From an uncultured Roseburia sp. (GTDB lineage: Bacteria > Bacillota > Clostridia > Lachnospirales > Lachnospiraceae), in the NCBI GenBank assembly GCA_900756925.1, contig CAAELX010000027.1, positions 15,967-79,966 of the forward strand: DNA of 64,000 bases. The letters are read 5' to 3'. Positions 43,647-53,592 of the stretch are shown here, piece by piece (position 1 is the first letter of the stretch; each line of letters opens with the position of its first letter). The notes beneath the pieces were generated by a model, which was given only the letters and a program-made list of their open reading frames with translations, was not told where the DNA came from and searched no databases. The position numbers and the translations under genes are program-made.

Positions 43647-46600
43647 TTACTCTGTTCCCTTCATTTTTTCCAAAATATCCTCTGCCCTGTCAAAGAGCTC
43701 TAACTTCCGGTAGGAATACCCCGGCATTCTCGCATCAAAGCCGCAGACCGTATGGTACGGACAGTAATCGCAGCCGCTCCTTCCGTCGAGCTGATACGGG
43801 TTCATGGCGATCTCCCCCGCAAAAATCCGTTTTCCCATCTGCGCGATCTTCGTGTTCACGTAATCGGACATCACCTTGAAATCATAGGTGCTCGCCACTT
43901 TTGACGTTGCCTTTAAGCTTCCATCTGTCTTCTTTCCGACTGGAATCACCGCAGAATTTCCCGCAAAATCCGTATCCATCGATTCATAGACTTCCGGGTC
44001 TTCGTTGACAAGACCGTTTAACTTCAACTGCTCTAACACACCCTTACGGATCTCCGCCTCTGTCTCGTTCCCAAGTCCGTCCACGATCGGATTTTTAATA
44101 TGATAGTAAAAAATGCCCGCCGGTTCAATTTTCTTTTCCGGATGCTCTTTACTTTCCAGTTCCATCGCAGCATTTAAGTAGACAACTAACTGCAATTGCA
44201 GCCCGTAATACAGATTTAACAGGGAAAAACTGGTATTTCCCGATTTATAGTCAATGATCTTCACATAGACCTTCTCTTTCGTCTCATAGGTGTCGATCCG
44301 GTCTATCCTTCCGATCAGGTTCATCTTCTCCTCTTCGCTTAAGGTAAAACGCACTGCATCGAGATTGTTCACCCTTGAAAAAGATACCTCAAAGTCCTTC
44401 GGCACAAAGCGGCCTTTCTGGATCTGCGTCGTCAGCGCCCAGACAGTACGCCGGATCGTATTGCGCATTCTGCCAAGCAGATACCGGTTTCTCACATTTT
44501 CAAAAGCTCCCGTATTCTTGCAGCCTTCGATCGCCTCGTCCATGCTCTGCTCGATCCATTCTGCCTGTACCTCCTCCGGAATATCAAACCACGTATAGTC
44601 TGAAGCCTCAATTCTCTTTGCAAAGTGCTCCAACGCATCGTGGTAAATATTTCCCATATCTACACTCGCGAACTGTAAAATATCCCGTTCCTTCAGATGC
44701 AGCCCGTAATTGAGATAATGTGCAAATGCGCAGGCAGCAAACCGCTCCAGCCGCGTCACACTGTTCTCTAACACCGTTCCATATAACGCTCTCGCCACCG
44801 CACGTCCAATCGGCTCATCTTCCGGTACTTTATAATAGGCTGCCAGCAGGTTTTCCACTTTATCCCGATGCACGGGATCTTCCAAATACCACCTGGCAAG
44901 CGCATTCCAAAGCTTTGTCTCCTCGCTCTCCCTGTCTGTCCTGTTTTCCTGCAATCCCTCCAAGAAAAAGGAAAGGCTGCTCTCCGGTGTCATCACACAG
45001 TCGATGGAGTGCGTCTCCTCCACCTCCTCGATTGTTTTCCCCGGAAACATTTTTAAAATCGTGCCGATCAGATACGATCTCCGCAGTGCTTTTCCCTGCG
45101 CGTTCACCCTCGCATACGTCAGGTACAAATGGTCAGATGGCTTGGTCATGCACAGATACAGGTAAAATTTCTGGATAAATACACGTTCCCTCGCACCCGG
45201 AGCAAGCTGTAAGTCATATTCCGCCATCTTCTCCCGCTCAAATTCCGAGATAATGCCGCCATTGTTTGCCGATTTTGGGATTACCCCGTCGTTGACCCCC
45301 AGGAAAAAGAGGATACGGATATGGTTTAACCTCGTCCGCTCAATATCTCCGATCGTCACCTTATCATTGCCAGGTGGAATCACACCGACGCGTGCCGCCT
45401 CAAACCCTGCATCTAAGATATCCGCATATTCCCGGATAGAGAGCATCTCATCACCGAGAAAATCGACGACTTTATCAAGCAGATCCATCACAATCTTATA
45501 AATCTGCGCATACTCTCTCGCTTTTACAAGCTCTCCTGCCTCCTCAAGGGTGGTTTCCCTGCGCATTAACTTCTGTTCCACATTTAACGACACGATCAGT
45601 CCATAGAGTGCCACGGTCTGCTCCTTCACCGTGTGTTTTCCCCGAAACACTTCAAAAAGAGGTTCAAACATCCCGCTGATCTTCTCCCGCACAGCATTCA
45701 TCTGCACCAGATTGTCCCGCTCCCTGTCGGAATAGACAAATGTCCATGTTTCCTTCCATCTGCTCCTGCCCCGGATACCACGGGCAAGCACGTAGTTTTC
45801 CAACAGGTCGATCTCATCCTCTGTCAGATTCCATCCGTCTCCCGATTCAGCCTCAGAACCTTCACACAGCCCGCTGCGCAGAAACCGGAACACACTCTCA
45901 TAAGAGAAATCCGATTCCACCACCTCAAGTACCGCACGGATGAACTCAATAAATGGATGGAACAGGATCGCCCGCGTCTGATCCACGAAATACGGGATTC
46001 CATAGGAGCCAAAAATCTCCTCCACATAGTTGTCGTACAGGCTCACATCGCCGGTTACCACCGCAATGTCCCGGTAGCGGTAATGCTTCTCCCGCACAAG
46101 CCTTGTGATCTCTCTTGCCGCGTACTCGAGCTCCTCCCGCGGATTTTTCAGGCAGGTGATTTCGATTTCATCCTGCTCCTCTTTCCACTTCTTATAATAA
46201 GGGCGGAACAGGTTCTGCTCCATGAAATATAAAGACGGTGCATTCCGGTAGCGCAGCTTCTTCCCGTCTGTCAGAAGAACCGGTTCTTCCACCGCCACGT
46301 GCAGTTCCCCTGCCATCCGCATCAGTGTCTCCACCGCCTTTTTACTCATGGAAAAAAGCTCCTGCGGTCCCCTGCAATGGTAAAAATCCTCTTTTGTATC
46401 CATGGTCAGCGCCACAGTGATTTTTTCAGAGAGGGACAACAGCTTTAAAAGAAGCTGGTTCTGGATCGGCGTAAATCCGGTAAACTCATCGAATACAATC
46501 TGGCTGTTCCTTAAGATTGCTGAATCCTCTGCCACCTCACACAGCAGGGAGAGTACCTCCTCCGACGTAATATATTTTCCTTCCAGATACTCGGAAAATC

Positions 46601-47093
46601 CATGGTACATCACAGAAATATCCTGCATCTTTAACCGCAGCGTCTCACCCACCGCCTCCGTTTCCAGAAACGCATCCAGCTTCTCCGGGGAGACATTATA
46701 CTGGGTCAGCTCCGAGAGCACCGACTTTACCTCGCTGATATACCCCATCTTATTCAGATTCCCGCCAAGCACCGGAAGCTGCCCTCTTTTTTCTTCCGCT
46801 ATTTTGCGGAGCACGAGGTTCTTTCCGGTCTCCTCTAACACCTTCAGGTTCTGCCTGCCAAGCTCATCGAACACTCGGTACGCAAGGCGGGCAAAGCTTA
46901 GCACATCCACGTTCATGATCGCATGGGTATCCTGTAAGCGCACCAGCTCCCGCTGGGTCTGCATAGTGAACTGCTCCGGCACGAGCACGAGATAATTCTT
47001 CTCCGGATGCTCTGCAGCCTCTCCTAAGATTTTTTGATAAAGGTAAGTGGACTTTCCACTTCCCGCGTTTCCAAAAACAAATTGCAGTGACAT
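43647..47093 (-). CDS. addB: ATP-dependent nuclease subunit AddB
   Basis: 1148 residues from the ATG at 47093 (MSLQFVFGNAGSGKSTYLYQK). Walker A GNAGSGKST is at about 8-16. The C-terminal nuclease has IIDYKSGN near 970 and the iron-sulfur cysteines CDYCPYHTVCGF near 1113, with the first Cys in ERFAACAFAHYL near 795. It pairs with AddA in end resection. Confidence 0.97.
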   Translation of the reverse strand: MSLQFVFGNAGSGKSTYLYQKILGEAAEHPEKNYLVLVPEQFTMQTQRELVRLQDTHAIMNVDVLSFARLAYRVFDELGRQNLKVLEETGKNLVLRKIAEEKRGQLPVLGGNLNKMGYISEVKSVLSELTQYNVSPEKLDAFLETEAVGETLRLKMQDISVMYHGFSEYLEGKYITSEEVLSLLCEVAEDSAILRNSQIVFDEFTGFTPIQNQLLLKLLSLSEKITVALTMDTKEDFYHCRGPQELFSMSKKAVETLMRMAGELHVAVEEPVLLTDGKKLRYRNAPSLYFMEQNLFRPYYKKWKEEQDEIEITCLKNPREELEYAAREITRLVREKHYRYRDIAVVTGDVSLYDNYVEEIFGSYGIPYFVDQTRAILFHPFIEFIRAVLEVVESDFSYESVFRFLRSGLCEGSEAESGDGWNLTEDEIDLLENYVLARGIRGRSRWKETWTFVYSDRERDNLVQMNAVREKISGMFEPLFEVFRGKHTVKEQTVALYGLIVSLNVEQKLMRRETTLEEAGELVKAREYAQIYKIVMDLLDKVVDFLGDEMLSIREYADILDAGFEAARVGVIPPGNDKVTIGDIERTRLNHIRILFFLGVNDGVIPKSANNGGIISEFEREKMAEYDLQLAPGARERVFIQKFYLYLCMTKPSDHLYLTYARVNAQGKALRRSYLIGTILKMFPGKTIEEVEETHSIDCVMTPESSLSFFLEGLQENRTDRESEETKLWNALARWYLEDPVHRDKVENLLAAYYKVPEDEPIGRAVARALYGTVLENSVTRLERFAACAFAHYLNYGLHLKERDILQFASVDMGNIYHDALEHFAKRIEASDYTWFDIPEEVQAEWIEQSMDEAIEGCKNTGAFENVRNRYLLGRMRNTIRRTVWALTTQIQKGRFVPKDFEVSFSRVNNLDAVRFTLSEEEKMNLIGRIDRIDTYETKEKVYVKIIDYKSGNTSFSLLNLYYGLQLQLVVYLNAAMELESKEHPEKKIEPAGIFYYHIKNPIVDGLGNETEAEIRKGVLEQLKLNGLVNEDPEVYESMDTDFAGNSAVIPVGKKTDGSLKATSKVASTYDFKVMSDYVNTKIAQMGKRIFAGEIAMNPYQLDGRSGCDYCPYHTVCGFDARMPGYSYRKLELFDRAEDILEKMKGTE

Positions 47094-47161
47094 GTATTCC
47101 CCTTCTCTACAAAACATTCTTCTACTAATTTAACATAATCTGACACCGCCTACAATGGGCG

Positions 47162-47208
47162 AAAAAAAGAAAATCCGGGCAGTCGTTTTTCACGTATCTG
47201 TCCGGATT
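47162..47208 (-). terminator. Terminator after tdk
   Basis: On the minus strand AATCCGGACAG pairs with CTGCCCGGATT (one mismatch) and a T-rich run follows. It ends tdk transcription before addB. Confidence 0.75.
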
Positions 47209-47211
47209 CTT

Positions 47212-47793
47212 CTATTCTTCGTTAAACTTTAAGTCGCCGAGGTTGCCTTCCCGCAAATGCTTCCTGCAAAGTGCCACATAGGAGTCATTGCCTCCAAGCA
47301 CCACCTGCTCGCCTTCCCTGACGATCCCGTATTTGTTATATCTGGCATTGCATCTCGCTGCCTTTCCACACCAGCATACTGTGCGGATCTCCTCGATCAC
47401 ATCCGCCCACGCCATTAGCCAGATGCTTCCCTCAAACGGCTCGTTGCGGAAATCTGCCCGGAGTCCATAGCAGATCACCGGGACATTCAGGTCATCGACG
47501 AAATGGACGAGCTGTTCAATCTGTGCTTTCGGACAGAACTGCGCCTCATCCACAATGATACAGTCATACTTCTGAATCTCTTCATCCGGCAGCTTTACAA
47601 GCTCCTCCGTCCAGATGCACTCCCTTTGCAGTCCGATGCGGGAGCTGATGATCTTCTCCCCGTCCCGCATATCAATCTGCGGTTTTGCGAGCAGTGCGCG
47701 CTTGCCCCGCTCCCTGTAATTGTATTCCACCATCAGTGCATTTGCTGTTTTCGAGCTTCCCATCGCCCCGTAACGAAAAAACAGTTTTGCCAT
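47212..47793 (-). CDS. tdk: Thymidine kinase (type II)
   Basis: 193 residues. P-loop GAMGSSKTANAL (about 9-20), DEAQF near 100, and the zinc-binding lobe with TVCWCGKAARCNARYNKYG near 137 and ALCRKHL near 180. It phosphorylates thymidine in the salvage pathway. The gene lies between addB and the phosphate transporter on the same strand, with a terminator after it. Confidence 0.96.
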   Translation of the reverse strand: MAKLFFRYGAMGSSKTANALMVEYNYRERGKRALLAKPQIDMRDGEKIISSRIGLQRECIWTEELVKLPDEEIQKYDCIIVDEAQFCPKAQIEQLVHFVDDLNVPVICYGLRADFRNEPFEGSIWLMAWADVIEEIRTVCWCGKAARCNARYNKYGIVREGEQVVLGGNDSYVALCRKHLREGNLGDLKFNEE

Positions 47794-47818
47794 TTTTCTT
47801 CTCCTGCGCTATCAAAGC

Positions 47819-49612
47819 TTACTTAGTTTTGCTTTTCTTCTTATTATATCCATTGATATCATATTTTCTCTCGTACTCATCAAAGTATATCTGATAAGTT
47901 TCGTTCTTACGCTCCCTGACGCTCTTCAGATACTGGTGCGTATCAAAGTCTGCCGCTTCGATCTCGATCATCGCCACCGCAATATTCGAGCAATGGGCTG
48001 CCATTCTCTCTAAGTTCGTCAGCATATCATTGAACGCAAATCCCTGCTTCATCTCGCATTTTCCGGTGCGAAGTCTTGCGATATGACGCAGCTTTAATTC
48101 ATCGCACAAAATACCAATCAGTTCTCGTAACGGCTCTACCCTCGACGCCAGATCCAGGTCATCGGTACAGAACGCATCCACGGAAATGCTGACACATTCT
48201 TTTACCGCACCCTCTAAGACGGAAAGCTCATACTGTGCTTCGTCTGAGAATGAGATCTTCTTCTCATTCAGCTCTGCCGCCACTTCCGACACATTCACTG
48301 CGTGGTCACCCAGACGCTCAAAGTCACTGACTGTATGCAGAAACTTCGATACCTGCTTTACCTGGTTCTCGTTCATCTGATGGGTGGACAGCTGCATCAG
48401 ATAGGTGCCGAGCTTATCCTCATATTTATCGATCAGATTTTCCTTCTCCTGCACTTTGTTGAACTTCTCAGAAGAGTACTCCTCCAACAGGCTCATGGCG
48501 CGGAGAATATTCTTTCTCGCTTTCTTCGCCATGCCGTTCATCGCAAGGTGGCTCTGCGTAATGGCAAGGTCCGGGTAAGCAAGGAAACGCTCCTCAAGAA
48601 GGTCAAAGTCTGCCTGATCCTCCTCATCCTCCGGGGAATCTTTCACTACTGCATATACAAGCTTCTCAATCACTTTGATGAACGGTATCAGCACAAGAAT
48701 CGTTGCCGCACGGAACACCGTATTCAAAAGTGCTACCGTCACCGGGCTCATTGTCATATCCATAAACGGAAAATGTACGAATGCGTTCACCGTGTAGAAT
48801 ACAATCGACCAGAACAGCATACCGAACAGGTCATTGAACAGATAAATCAAAGCCGTTCTCTTACCGTTCTTATTCGTTCCGATGGAGGAAAGAAGAACCG
48901 GACAGGCTGCACCGACACCGATACCCATTGTGATTGGAAGAGCCGCTGCGAACGTAATGCTTCCGCTCATGGAAAGTGCCTGTAAAATACCGACCGATGC
49001 GGATGCACTCTGCAGCACAGCCGTGATCGCGATACCGGCAAGAATACCGGCAGCCGGGTTCTTAAACATTGTGAGGATATTCACAAAGTGCTCATTGTCC
49101 TTAAGCGGTGCTACCGCCCCGCTCATTGTCTGCATTCCAACCATCAGAATGGAAAAGCCGAGCATAATATCCCCGACGTTTTTAAATCCGCTCTTTTTGA
49201 CAAACATCTTAAAGATGATACCGATAATTGCTACAATCGCCGAGATCGTTGCGGTTGACAAAAGCTGTGCAATACCGCTTGAACCGTCAATGTAGGACAT
49301 ACATAAGATCCAGCCCGTCACACTTGTTCCGATATTGGCACCCATAATAATACCGATCGCCTGTGCTACCTTCATCATACCGGAGTTTACAAAACCCACG
49401 ACCATAACGGTTGTCGCGGAAGACGACTGGATGATCGCCGTCACGACCGTTCCAAGCAGAATTCCCTTGATTGGGGTGTTCGTCAGCTTGTAAAGTACCA
49501 GTTCTAACTTATTTCCTGCCACTCTCTTCAGTCCGTCTCCCATCAGGGACATACCGAACAGAAAAAGTGCCACTCCACTGAGCAGCGATAAAATAATTGT
49601 GATTGATGTCAT
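47819..49612 (-). CDS. Na/phosphate cotransporter (NptA-like) with PhoU domain
   Basis: 597 residues from the ATG at 49612 (MTSITIILSLLSGVALFLFGM), preceded by TTAGGAGC. Two inverted transport repeats carry QSSSATTVMVVGFVNSG (about 63-79) and QSASASVGILQALSMSG (about 200-216). The C-terminal about 200 residues are PhoU-like helices. It imports phosphate with Na. The region upstream carries a Pho-box-like repeat and a sigma-A-type promoter. Confidence 0.92.
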   Translation of the reverse strand: MTSITIILSLLSGVALFLFGMSLMGDGLKRVAGNKLELVLYKLTNTPIKGILLGTVVTAIIQSSSATTVMVVGFVNSGMMKVAQAIGIIMGANIGTSVTGWILCMSYIDGSSGIAQLLSTATISAIVAIIGIIFKMFVKKSGFKNVGDIMLGFSILMVGMQTMSGAVAPLKDNEHFVNILTMFKNPAAGILAGIAITAVLQSASASVGILQALSMSGSITFAAALPITMGIGVGAACPVLLSSIGTNKNGKRTALIYLFNDLFGMLFWSIVFYTVNAFVHFPFMDMTMSPVTVALLNTVFRAATILVLIPFIKVIEKLVYAVVKDSPEDEEDQADFDLLEERFLAYPDLAITQSHLAMNGMAKKARKNILRAMSLLEEYSSEKFNKVQEKENLIDKYEDKLGTYLMQLSTHQMNENQVKQVSKFLHTVSDFERLGDHAVNVSEVAAELNEKKISFSDEAQYELSVLEGAVKECVSISVDAFCTDDLDLASRVEPLRELIGILCDELKLRHIARLRTGKCEMKQGFAFNDMLTNLERMAAHCSNIAVAMIEIEAADFDTHQYLKSVRERKNETYQIYFDEYERKYDINGYNKKKSKTK

Positions 49613-49653
49613 TTGTGCTCCTAACCACGTCATTTTTTGTAACGTTTTAAATT

Positions 49654-49692
49654 TTTACATACAATTTACATTCTTTTTACATATAACCGACA
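49654..49692. promoter_or_regulatory. Pho-box-like direct repeats upstream of phosphate transporter
   Basis: On the plus strand TTTACA occurs at 49654, 49665 and 49676, with a weaker CCGACA at 49687, all exactly 11 bp apart. PhoP of Firmicutes binds TT(A/C/T)ACA repeats with this spacing. They lie just downstream of a -10-like TATAAT, near the transcription start, so a control role for PhoP is likely but the sign is unclear. Confidence 0.55.
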
Positions 49693-49697
49693 TTCCT

Positions 49698-49727
49698 ATT
49701 ATACTGTACCTCAATAGGAAATCACAA
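49698..49727 (-). promoter_or_regulatory. Possible promoter of the phosphate transporter gene
   Basis: TTGTGA (49727-49722) and a perfect TATAAT (49703-49698) are 18 bp apart on the minus strand. The leader to the ATG would be about 80 nt. Confidence 0.5.
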
Positions 49728-49802
49728 TCATTTTATAATGCTCTTGTGTATTTTTTACATATTCTCTATGAAATTCCTTTTTTTCTCCCAAATTATTGGT
49801 AA

Positions 49803-50744
49803 TTATTTAATGACCTTTGACATTCCTCCGAGCAGGATTCCGAGATTGTCCCGGTAAATCTGTGGAAACTGTGACAGTGGAAGCGGGTTCACCCCTCTCC
49901 CCACCTCAATCGTATAACCCGGACGGTTGTACGTCTGGATAAACCAGTCCTTGTAACCTGCATAGCCGGATTCTGCCGGTGTCTGCTCCACCTGATAACC
50001 GCTCACCGTGCCAAAATACTGCGCAATCCGGTAAGAATTCTCCGGTTCGTAATCCACATATTTCCAGTAGATTGTCTCACCCTGCGTATGGTAAGCAAGG
50101 ATCAGGGAAAAGTCATGCTCCACGGTAAATACCTCAACCGCCGCGCTTTCCGGTGCCACAAGCGGTGCACTGCCGACATAGTCCCTCGGTGCCGGGGACG
50201 TGTACCCCAAAGCAAACTTTGTCTCCCTCGCCCGCTCCCAGCCTGCCGGGAACTGAAGGTTTAAATCAGTTCCCTCTATATTGGCTTTCCAGCCGGACGG
50301 ATACGGAATATCCGGGTAATCTGCCGCAATCTGTTCTGCCTGTCTTTCATACCCGGTGCTCTCTAACATGCCATTCACCAGATCCACACCGTCTGGATTC
50401 ACCATCGGCACAAGAAAAAGCGTTGTATCCTCATACATTTTTTCTGTGTCAAAGCCTCCGAGCGGCTGTCCGGCAGCATACGCCCTGGCATAGTCCTCCA
50501 CAAATTTTAATAGAACCGGCGTCGTGATCCATTCATTCGCATGCCATGCCGCACTGTAAAAAAGCTGCTTCCCCCCAGTTCCTATCGAAAGATAACGGAG
50601 CGGCTTTCCCATCACACTCCACCCGATCTCCCCGGATTTTAAAAAGGGATATTGTCTTAACAGTTCTGTGATCACACTGTTATTTAAAGCAGAAGAATAC
50701 GGAACCTGATCCGGCACAATAGAAAATGCTGCATTTGTTTCCAT
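49803..50744 (-). CDS. M14-family zinc carboxypeptidase (D-glutamyl-diaminoacid type)
   Basis: 313 residues from the ATG at 50744 (METNAAFSIVPDQVPYSS); the longer reading overlaps rnhA and the terminator. Zinc and catalytic residues are visible: H68 and E71 (WHANEW), H219 (YHTQGE), E280 (TIEVGRG). DLNLQFP near 160 stands where many M14 enzymes have DLNRNFP, which is common in the subgroup that cuts gamma-D-Glu-diaminopimelate bonds of peptidoglycan. No signal peptide is seen, so it may act on recycled peptides in the cytoplasm. Confidence 0.85.
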   Translation of the reverse strand: METNAAFSIVPDQVPYSSALNNSVITELLRQYPFLKSGEIGWSVMGKPLRYLSIGTGGKQLFYSAAWHANEWITTPVLLKFVEDYARAYAAGQPLGGFDTEKMYEDTTLFLVPMVNPDGVDLVNGMLESTGYERQAEQIAADYPDIPYPSGWKANIEGTDLNLQFPAGWERARETKFALGYTSPAPRDYVGSAPLVAPESAAVEVFTVEHDFSLILAYHTQGETIYWKYVDYEPENSYRIAQYFGTVSGYQVEQTPAESGYAGYKDWFIQTYNRPGYTIEVGRGVNPLPLSQFPQIYRDNLGILLGGMSKVIK

Positions 50745-50776
50745 TCTCTTATCACTCTTTTTTCTTCCATTGTATG

Positions 50777-50807
50777 CAAAAAAGGATCCTGCCATACCGC
50801 AGAATCC
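50777..50807 (-). terminator. Terminator after rnhA
   Basis: On the minus strand GGATTCTGC pairs (two mismatches) with GCAGGATCC and is followed by six T residues. Confidence 0.65.
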
Positions 50808-50862
50808 CTTTCCATGATTCTCTTTCTTACCCTTGCACCTTCCGTGAAAGCAGCCTCCTGTC

Positions 50863-51519
50863 TCAGAGATTACCGACCGCTTCCTTTGCGAGACGGTCTG
50901 CCTCCTCATTGCCCTCCACGCCGGAGTGCCCTTTCACTTTCACGAAATGAATCTTAATCCTGTCCTTCACCGACTGGATATAATCATAATAGGCAATCGT
51001 TCCCGTCTTATTGCGCTTCCACGATCCGGTTGCCCACATCTCGATTCCCATATAATCATAGTAGACCGTCACCTCCGGCAGTCCGAGCTCTACCGCCCGT
51101 TTTACCGCAGCCGTTGCTCCTAAGACCTCTCCTGCAACGTTACGCATGGATGCCATCTCCGGTTCTTTTCCAGATCCCTGCAGCACTTCCTTCTGATCAC
51201 CATAGATCAAAAAGCCACCGTAACCATATACTTTTGTCGCTGCGTTGAAAGAACCGTCCACAAATGCATAGGTACTTCCCGCATCTGACTGTTCCCCTTC
51301 CGTTTTGTCTGTGTCTGTCTGTGTAGAGCCGCTTTTCTCTGCCGTTGCTGCATCCGCAGATACTTTTTCACCTCTTATAAAAGCATCTGCCTCTTCCACA
51401 GTCGGAAAGCTCTTATATACAGGATTCGGATATCCGTCCACCATCTGTTTACAGTCTGCCCAGGTGTAAAAGATTCCTTTTATCTTCCCTCTTTTTACTG
51501 CATAAAACTTAGATGCCAT
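50863..51519 (-). CDS. rnhA: Ribonuclease HI with N-terminal hybrid-binding domain
   Basis: 218 residues. The N-terminus (MASKFYAVKRGKIKGIFYTWADCKQMV, 1-50) is the small RNA/DNA hybrid-binding (viroplasmin-like) domain seen in eukaryotic RNase H1. A linker of about 30 residues rich in Ser, Thr, Glu leads to the catalytic domain with D88, E131, D155 and D208. It removes RNA from R-loops and Okazaki primers. Confidence 0.93.
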   Translation of the reverse strand: MASKFYAVKRGKIKGIFYTWADCKQMVDGYPNPVYKSFPTVEEADAFIRGEKVSADAATAEKSGSTQTDTDKTEGEQSDAGSTYAFVDGSFNAATKVYGYGGFLIYGDQKEVLQGSGKEPEMASMRNVAGEVLGATAAVKRAVELGLPEVTVYYDYMGIEMWATGSWKRNKTGTIAYYDYIQSVKDRIKIHFVKVKGHSGVEGNEEADRLAKEAVGNL

Positions 51520-51570
51520 GTTGTTACTCCTTTAGATATGTTGATAGGTACACTGTCGTTTACCTTCTTC

Positions 51571-51632
51571 CAGAAGACGAAAAGAGTATGATTTCTCCTG
51601 CAAGCAGGAAATCATACTCTCTCCGTCTTCTG
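51571..51632 (-). terminator. Long perfect hairpin after prfA
   Basis: Arms start CAGAAGACG (51571-51579) and end CGTCTTCTG (51624-51632). The inner stem GAGTATGATTTC pairs with GAAATCATACTC, and CCTGC with GCAGG at the tip. The minus strand has a short T-run inside the outer arm. It probably terminates prfA transcription. Confidence 0.75.
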
Positions 51633-51642
51633 CACTCATAGC

Positions 51643-52713
51643 TTATTCGTTCATGTTTGCGAGCTTCTTCGCCTGGTCCGCTGCGATGCAGGCATCGATG
51701 ATCTCCTGGATATCTCCATTCATGATCTTATCTAACTTATAAAGTGTCAGATTGATTCTGTGGTCAGTCACACGTCCCTGCGGGAAGTTGTAGGTTCTGA
51801 TCTTCTCGGAACGGTCACCGGTACCAATCTGACTCTTACGGAGCTCTGCCTCAGCATCATGTGCTTTCTGCTGCTCTAAGTCATATAACTTGGTACGCAG
51901 CAATGCGAATGCCTTCGCCTTATTCTGGATCTGGGACTTCTCTGTCTGGCTGTAAATCACGATTCCGGTCGGCATATGGGTCAGACGGACTGCAGAGTCT
52001 GTTGTGTTGACACACTGCCCACCTGCTCCTGAGGAACGGCAGACATCAATACGGATATCCTTCTCATCGATCTGCACATCAACATCCTCAGCTTCTGGCA
52101 TTACGGCAACCGTGATTGTGGAAGTATGGATACGTCCGCCGGACTCTGTCTCCGGTACTCGCTGTACACGGTGTACACCGGATTCATACTTCATCACAGA
52201 GTATGCGCCTGCACCTGTAATCATAAAGGTTACACTCTTCATACCGCCGATTCCAGTATCGTCACATTCCATAATCTCAGTTTTCCAGTTCTTTGTCTCA
52301 GCGTAATGCTGATACATACGGTAAATCTCAGCTGCAAATAAAGCCGCCTCATCACCGCCCGCACCTGCACGGATCTCGACGATAACGTTCTTGTCATCAT
52401 TCGGGTCTTTCGGCAGAAGCAGGATCTTTAATTCCTTCTCAAGTTCTGCTACACGGTTCTTCGCATCATTTAACTCTTCCTTTGCAAGCTCCCGCATCTC
52501 CTCGTCAGATTCTTCCTCTAACATGGCAAGGGAATCCTCAATGTTCTGCTTGCACTGTTTGTATTCTTTATAAGCTTCCACAATCGGGGACAGATCGCTC
52601 TGCTCCTTCATCAGTTTGCGGAAACGATCCGGATTGTTTGCTACATCCGGTTCGCTCAACTCGCTCATCAGTTCTTCATATCGAATCAGTAAATCTTCTA
52701 ATTTATCAAACAT
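51643..52713 (-). CDS. prfA: Peptide chain release factor 1
   Basis: 356 residues. The codon-recognition tripeptide is P187-E188-T189 in [14 protein letters not shown] (the PxT form of RF1) and the GGQ is at 231-233 in [20 protein letters not shown]. It releases peptides at UAA and UAG. prmC, which methylates the Gln of GGQ, lies directly upstream. Confidence 0.98.
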   Translation of the reverse strand: MFDKLEDLLIRYEELMSELSEPDVANNPDRFRKLMKEQSDLSPIVEAYKEYKQCKQNIEDSLAMLEEESDEEMRELAKEELNDAKNRVAELEKELKILLLPKDPNDDKNVIVEIRAGAGGDEAALFAAEIYRMYQHYAETKNWKTEIMECDDTGIGGMKSVTFMITGAGAYSVMKYESGVHRVQRVPETESGGRIHTSTITVAVMPEAEDVDVQIDEKDIRIDVCRSSGAGGQCVNTTDSAVRLTHMPTGIVIYSQTEKSQIQNKAKAFALLRTKLYDLEQQKAHDAEAELRKSQIGTGDRSEKIRTYNFPQGRVTDHRINLTLYKLDKIMNGDIQEIIDACIAADQAKKLANMNE

Positions 52714-52763
52714 CTTCTTTCCTCCATCTTTCTACTATTTTGGTCACAGAATGGCTTCATCCG

Positions 52764-53591
52764 CTAAAGCATCCCGGACACAACCCTGTCGTTTCCGGAC
52801 AGATCCTTCGTCACCTTCACATCTGTAAATCCTGCTTCCCGCATCAGGGCAGATACCGCCTCTCCCTGATCATAGCCGATCTCAAAGAGCAGATAACCGC
52901 CCGGATTCAGGTAGTCCCTGCCCTCCGCCACAATTCTTCTGTAAAAATACAGTCCGTCCTCTTTTCCGTCTAATGCCTCCACCGGCTCAAAACACTGAAC
53001 CTCAGGCATCAGATGCGGGATCACGGAAGTCGGGATATAGGGTGGGTTCGACACGATCATATCGAAGCTTCCTGTCACATTTTCGAAAAGGTCACTTCGT
53101 TCAAACAGTACCGATACCCCGTTTAACTTTGCATTTTCCTTTGCGACGTTAATCGCCTGCCTGGAGATGTCTGCCGCACAACCTTTTCCATCCTTCACAT
53201 TGTGCAGAATGCTGATAATAATACAGCCGGATCCGGTGCACATATCAAGGATCTTCATCTGTGGTCTGGCAAACTTTAATGCTTCCTCCACCAAAGTTTC
53301 CGTATCCTGTCTCGGGATCAGGACATTGGAATTCACCTTGAACTTCAAGCCCATGAACTCTGTCTCCCCGACAATATACTGAAGCGGGATATGCTCCTTC
53401 CTCTTATTAACGGAAAGCTCATATTCTTTCAATAGATCCTCCGAGATATCCTCTTCCATGTGCATATAATAAAAACTCCTGTCTATCTTACAGACTGCCT
53501 CCATAAGAAGCCAGGCGTCATTCTTTGCCTCTGTAATTCCCGCCTGTCTTAACTCTTCTTCCCCACGGGTCACTACCTCCCGATACGTCAT
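52764..53591 (-). CDS. prmC: Release factor glutamine methyltransferase
   Basis: 275 residues from the ATG at 53591 (MTYREVVTRGEEELRQAGI). SAM site ILDMCTGSGCIIISIL near 115 and the catalytic NPPYIP (in MIVSNPPYIP) near 183 are complete. It methylates the GGQ Gln of RF1/RF2. The ATG starts 1 bp after the upstream DUF1385 stop, so translation is probably coupled. Confidence 0.96.
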   Translation of the reverse strand: MTYREVVTRGEEELRQAGITEAKNDAWLLMEAVCKIDRSFYYMHMEEDISEDLLKEYELSVNKRKEHIPLQYIVGETEFMGLKFKVNSNVLIPRQDTETLVEEALKFARPQMKILDMCTGSGCIIISILHNVKDGKGCAADISRQAINVAKENAKLNGVSVLFERSDLFENVTGSFDMIVSNPPYIPTSVIPHLMPEVQCFEPVEALDGKEDGLYFYRRIVAEGRDYLNPGGYLLFEIGYDQGEAVSALMREAGFTDVKVTKDLSGNDRVVSGML

Positions 53592-53592
53592 A

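Noticed and set aside
50745..50909. Longer start of the M14 peptidase at 50909
   Set aside because: It would overlap rnhA and contain the rnhA terminator. The sequence is not like the family.
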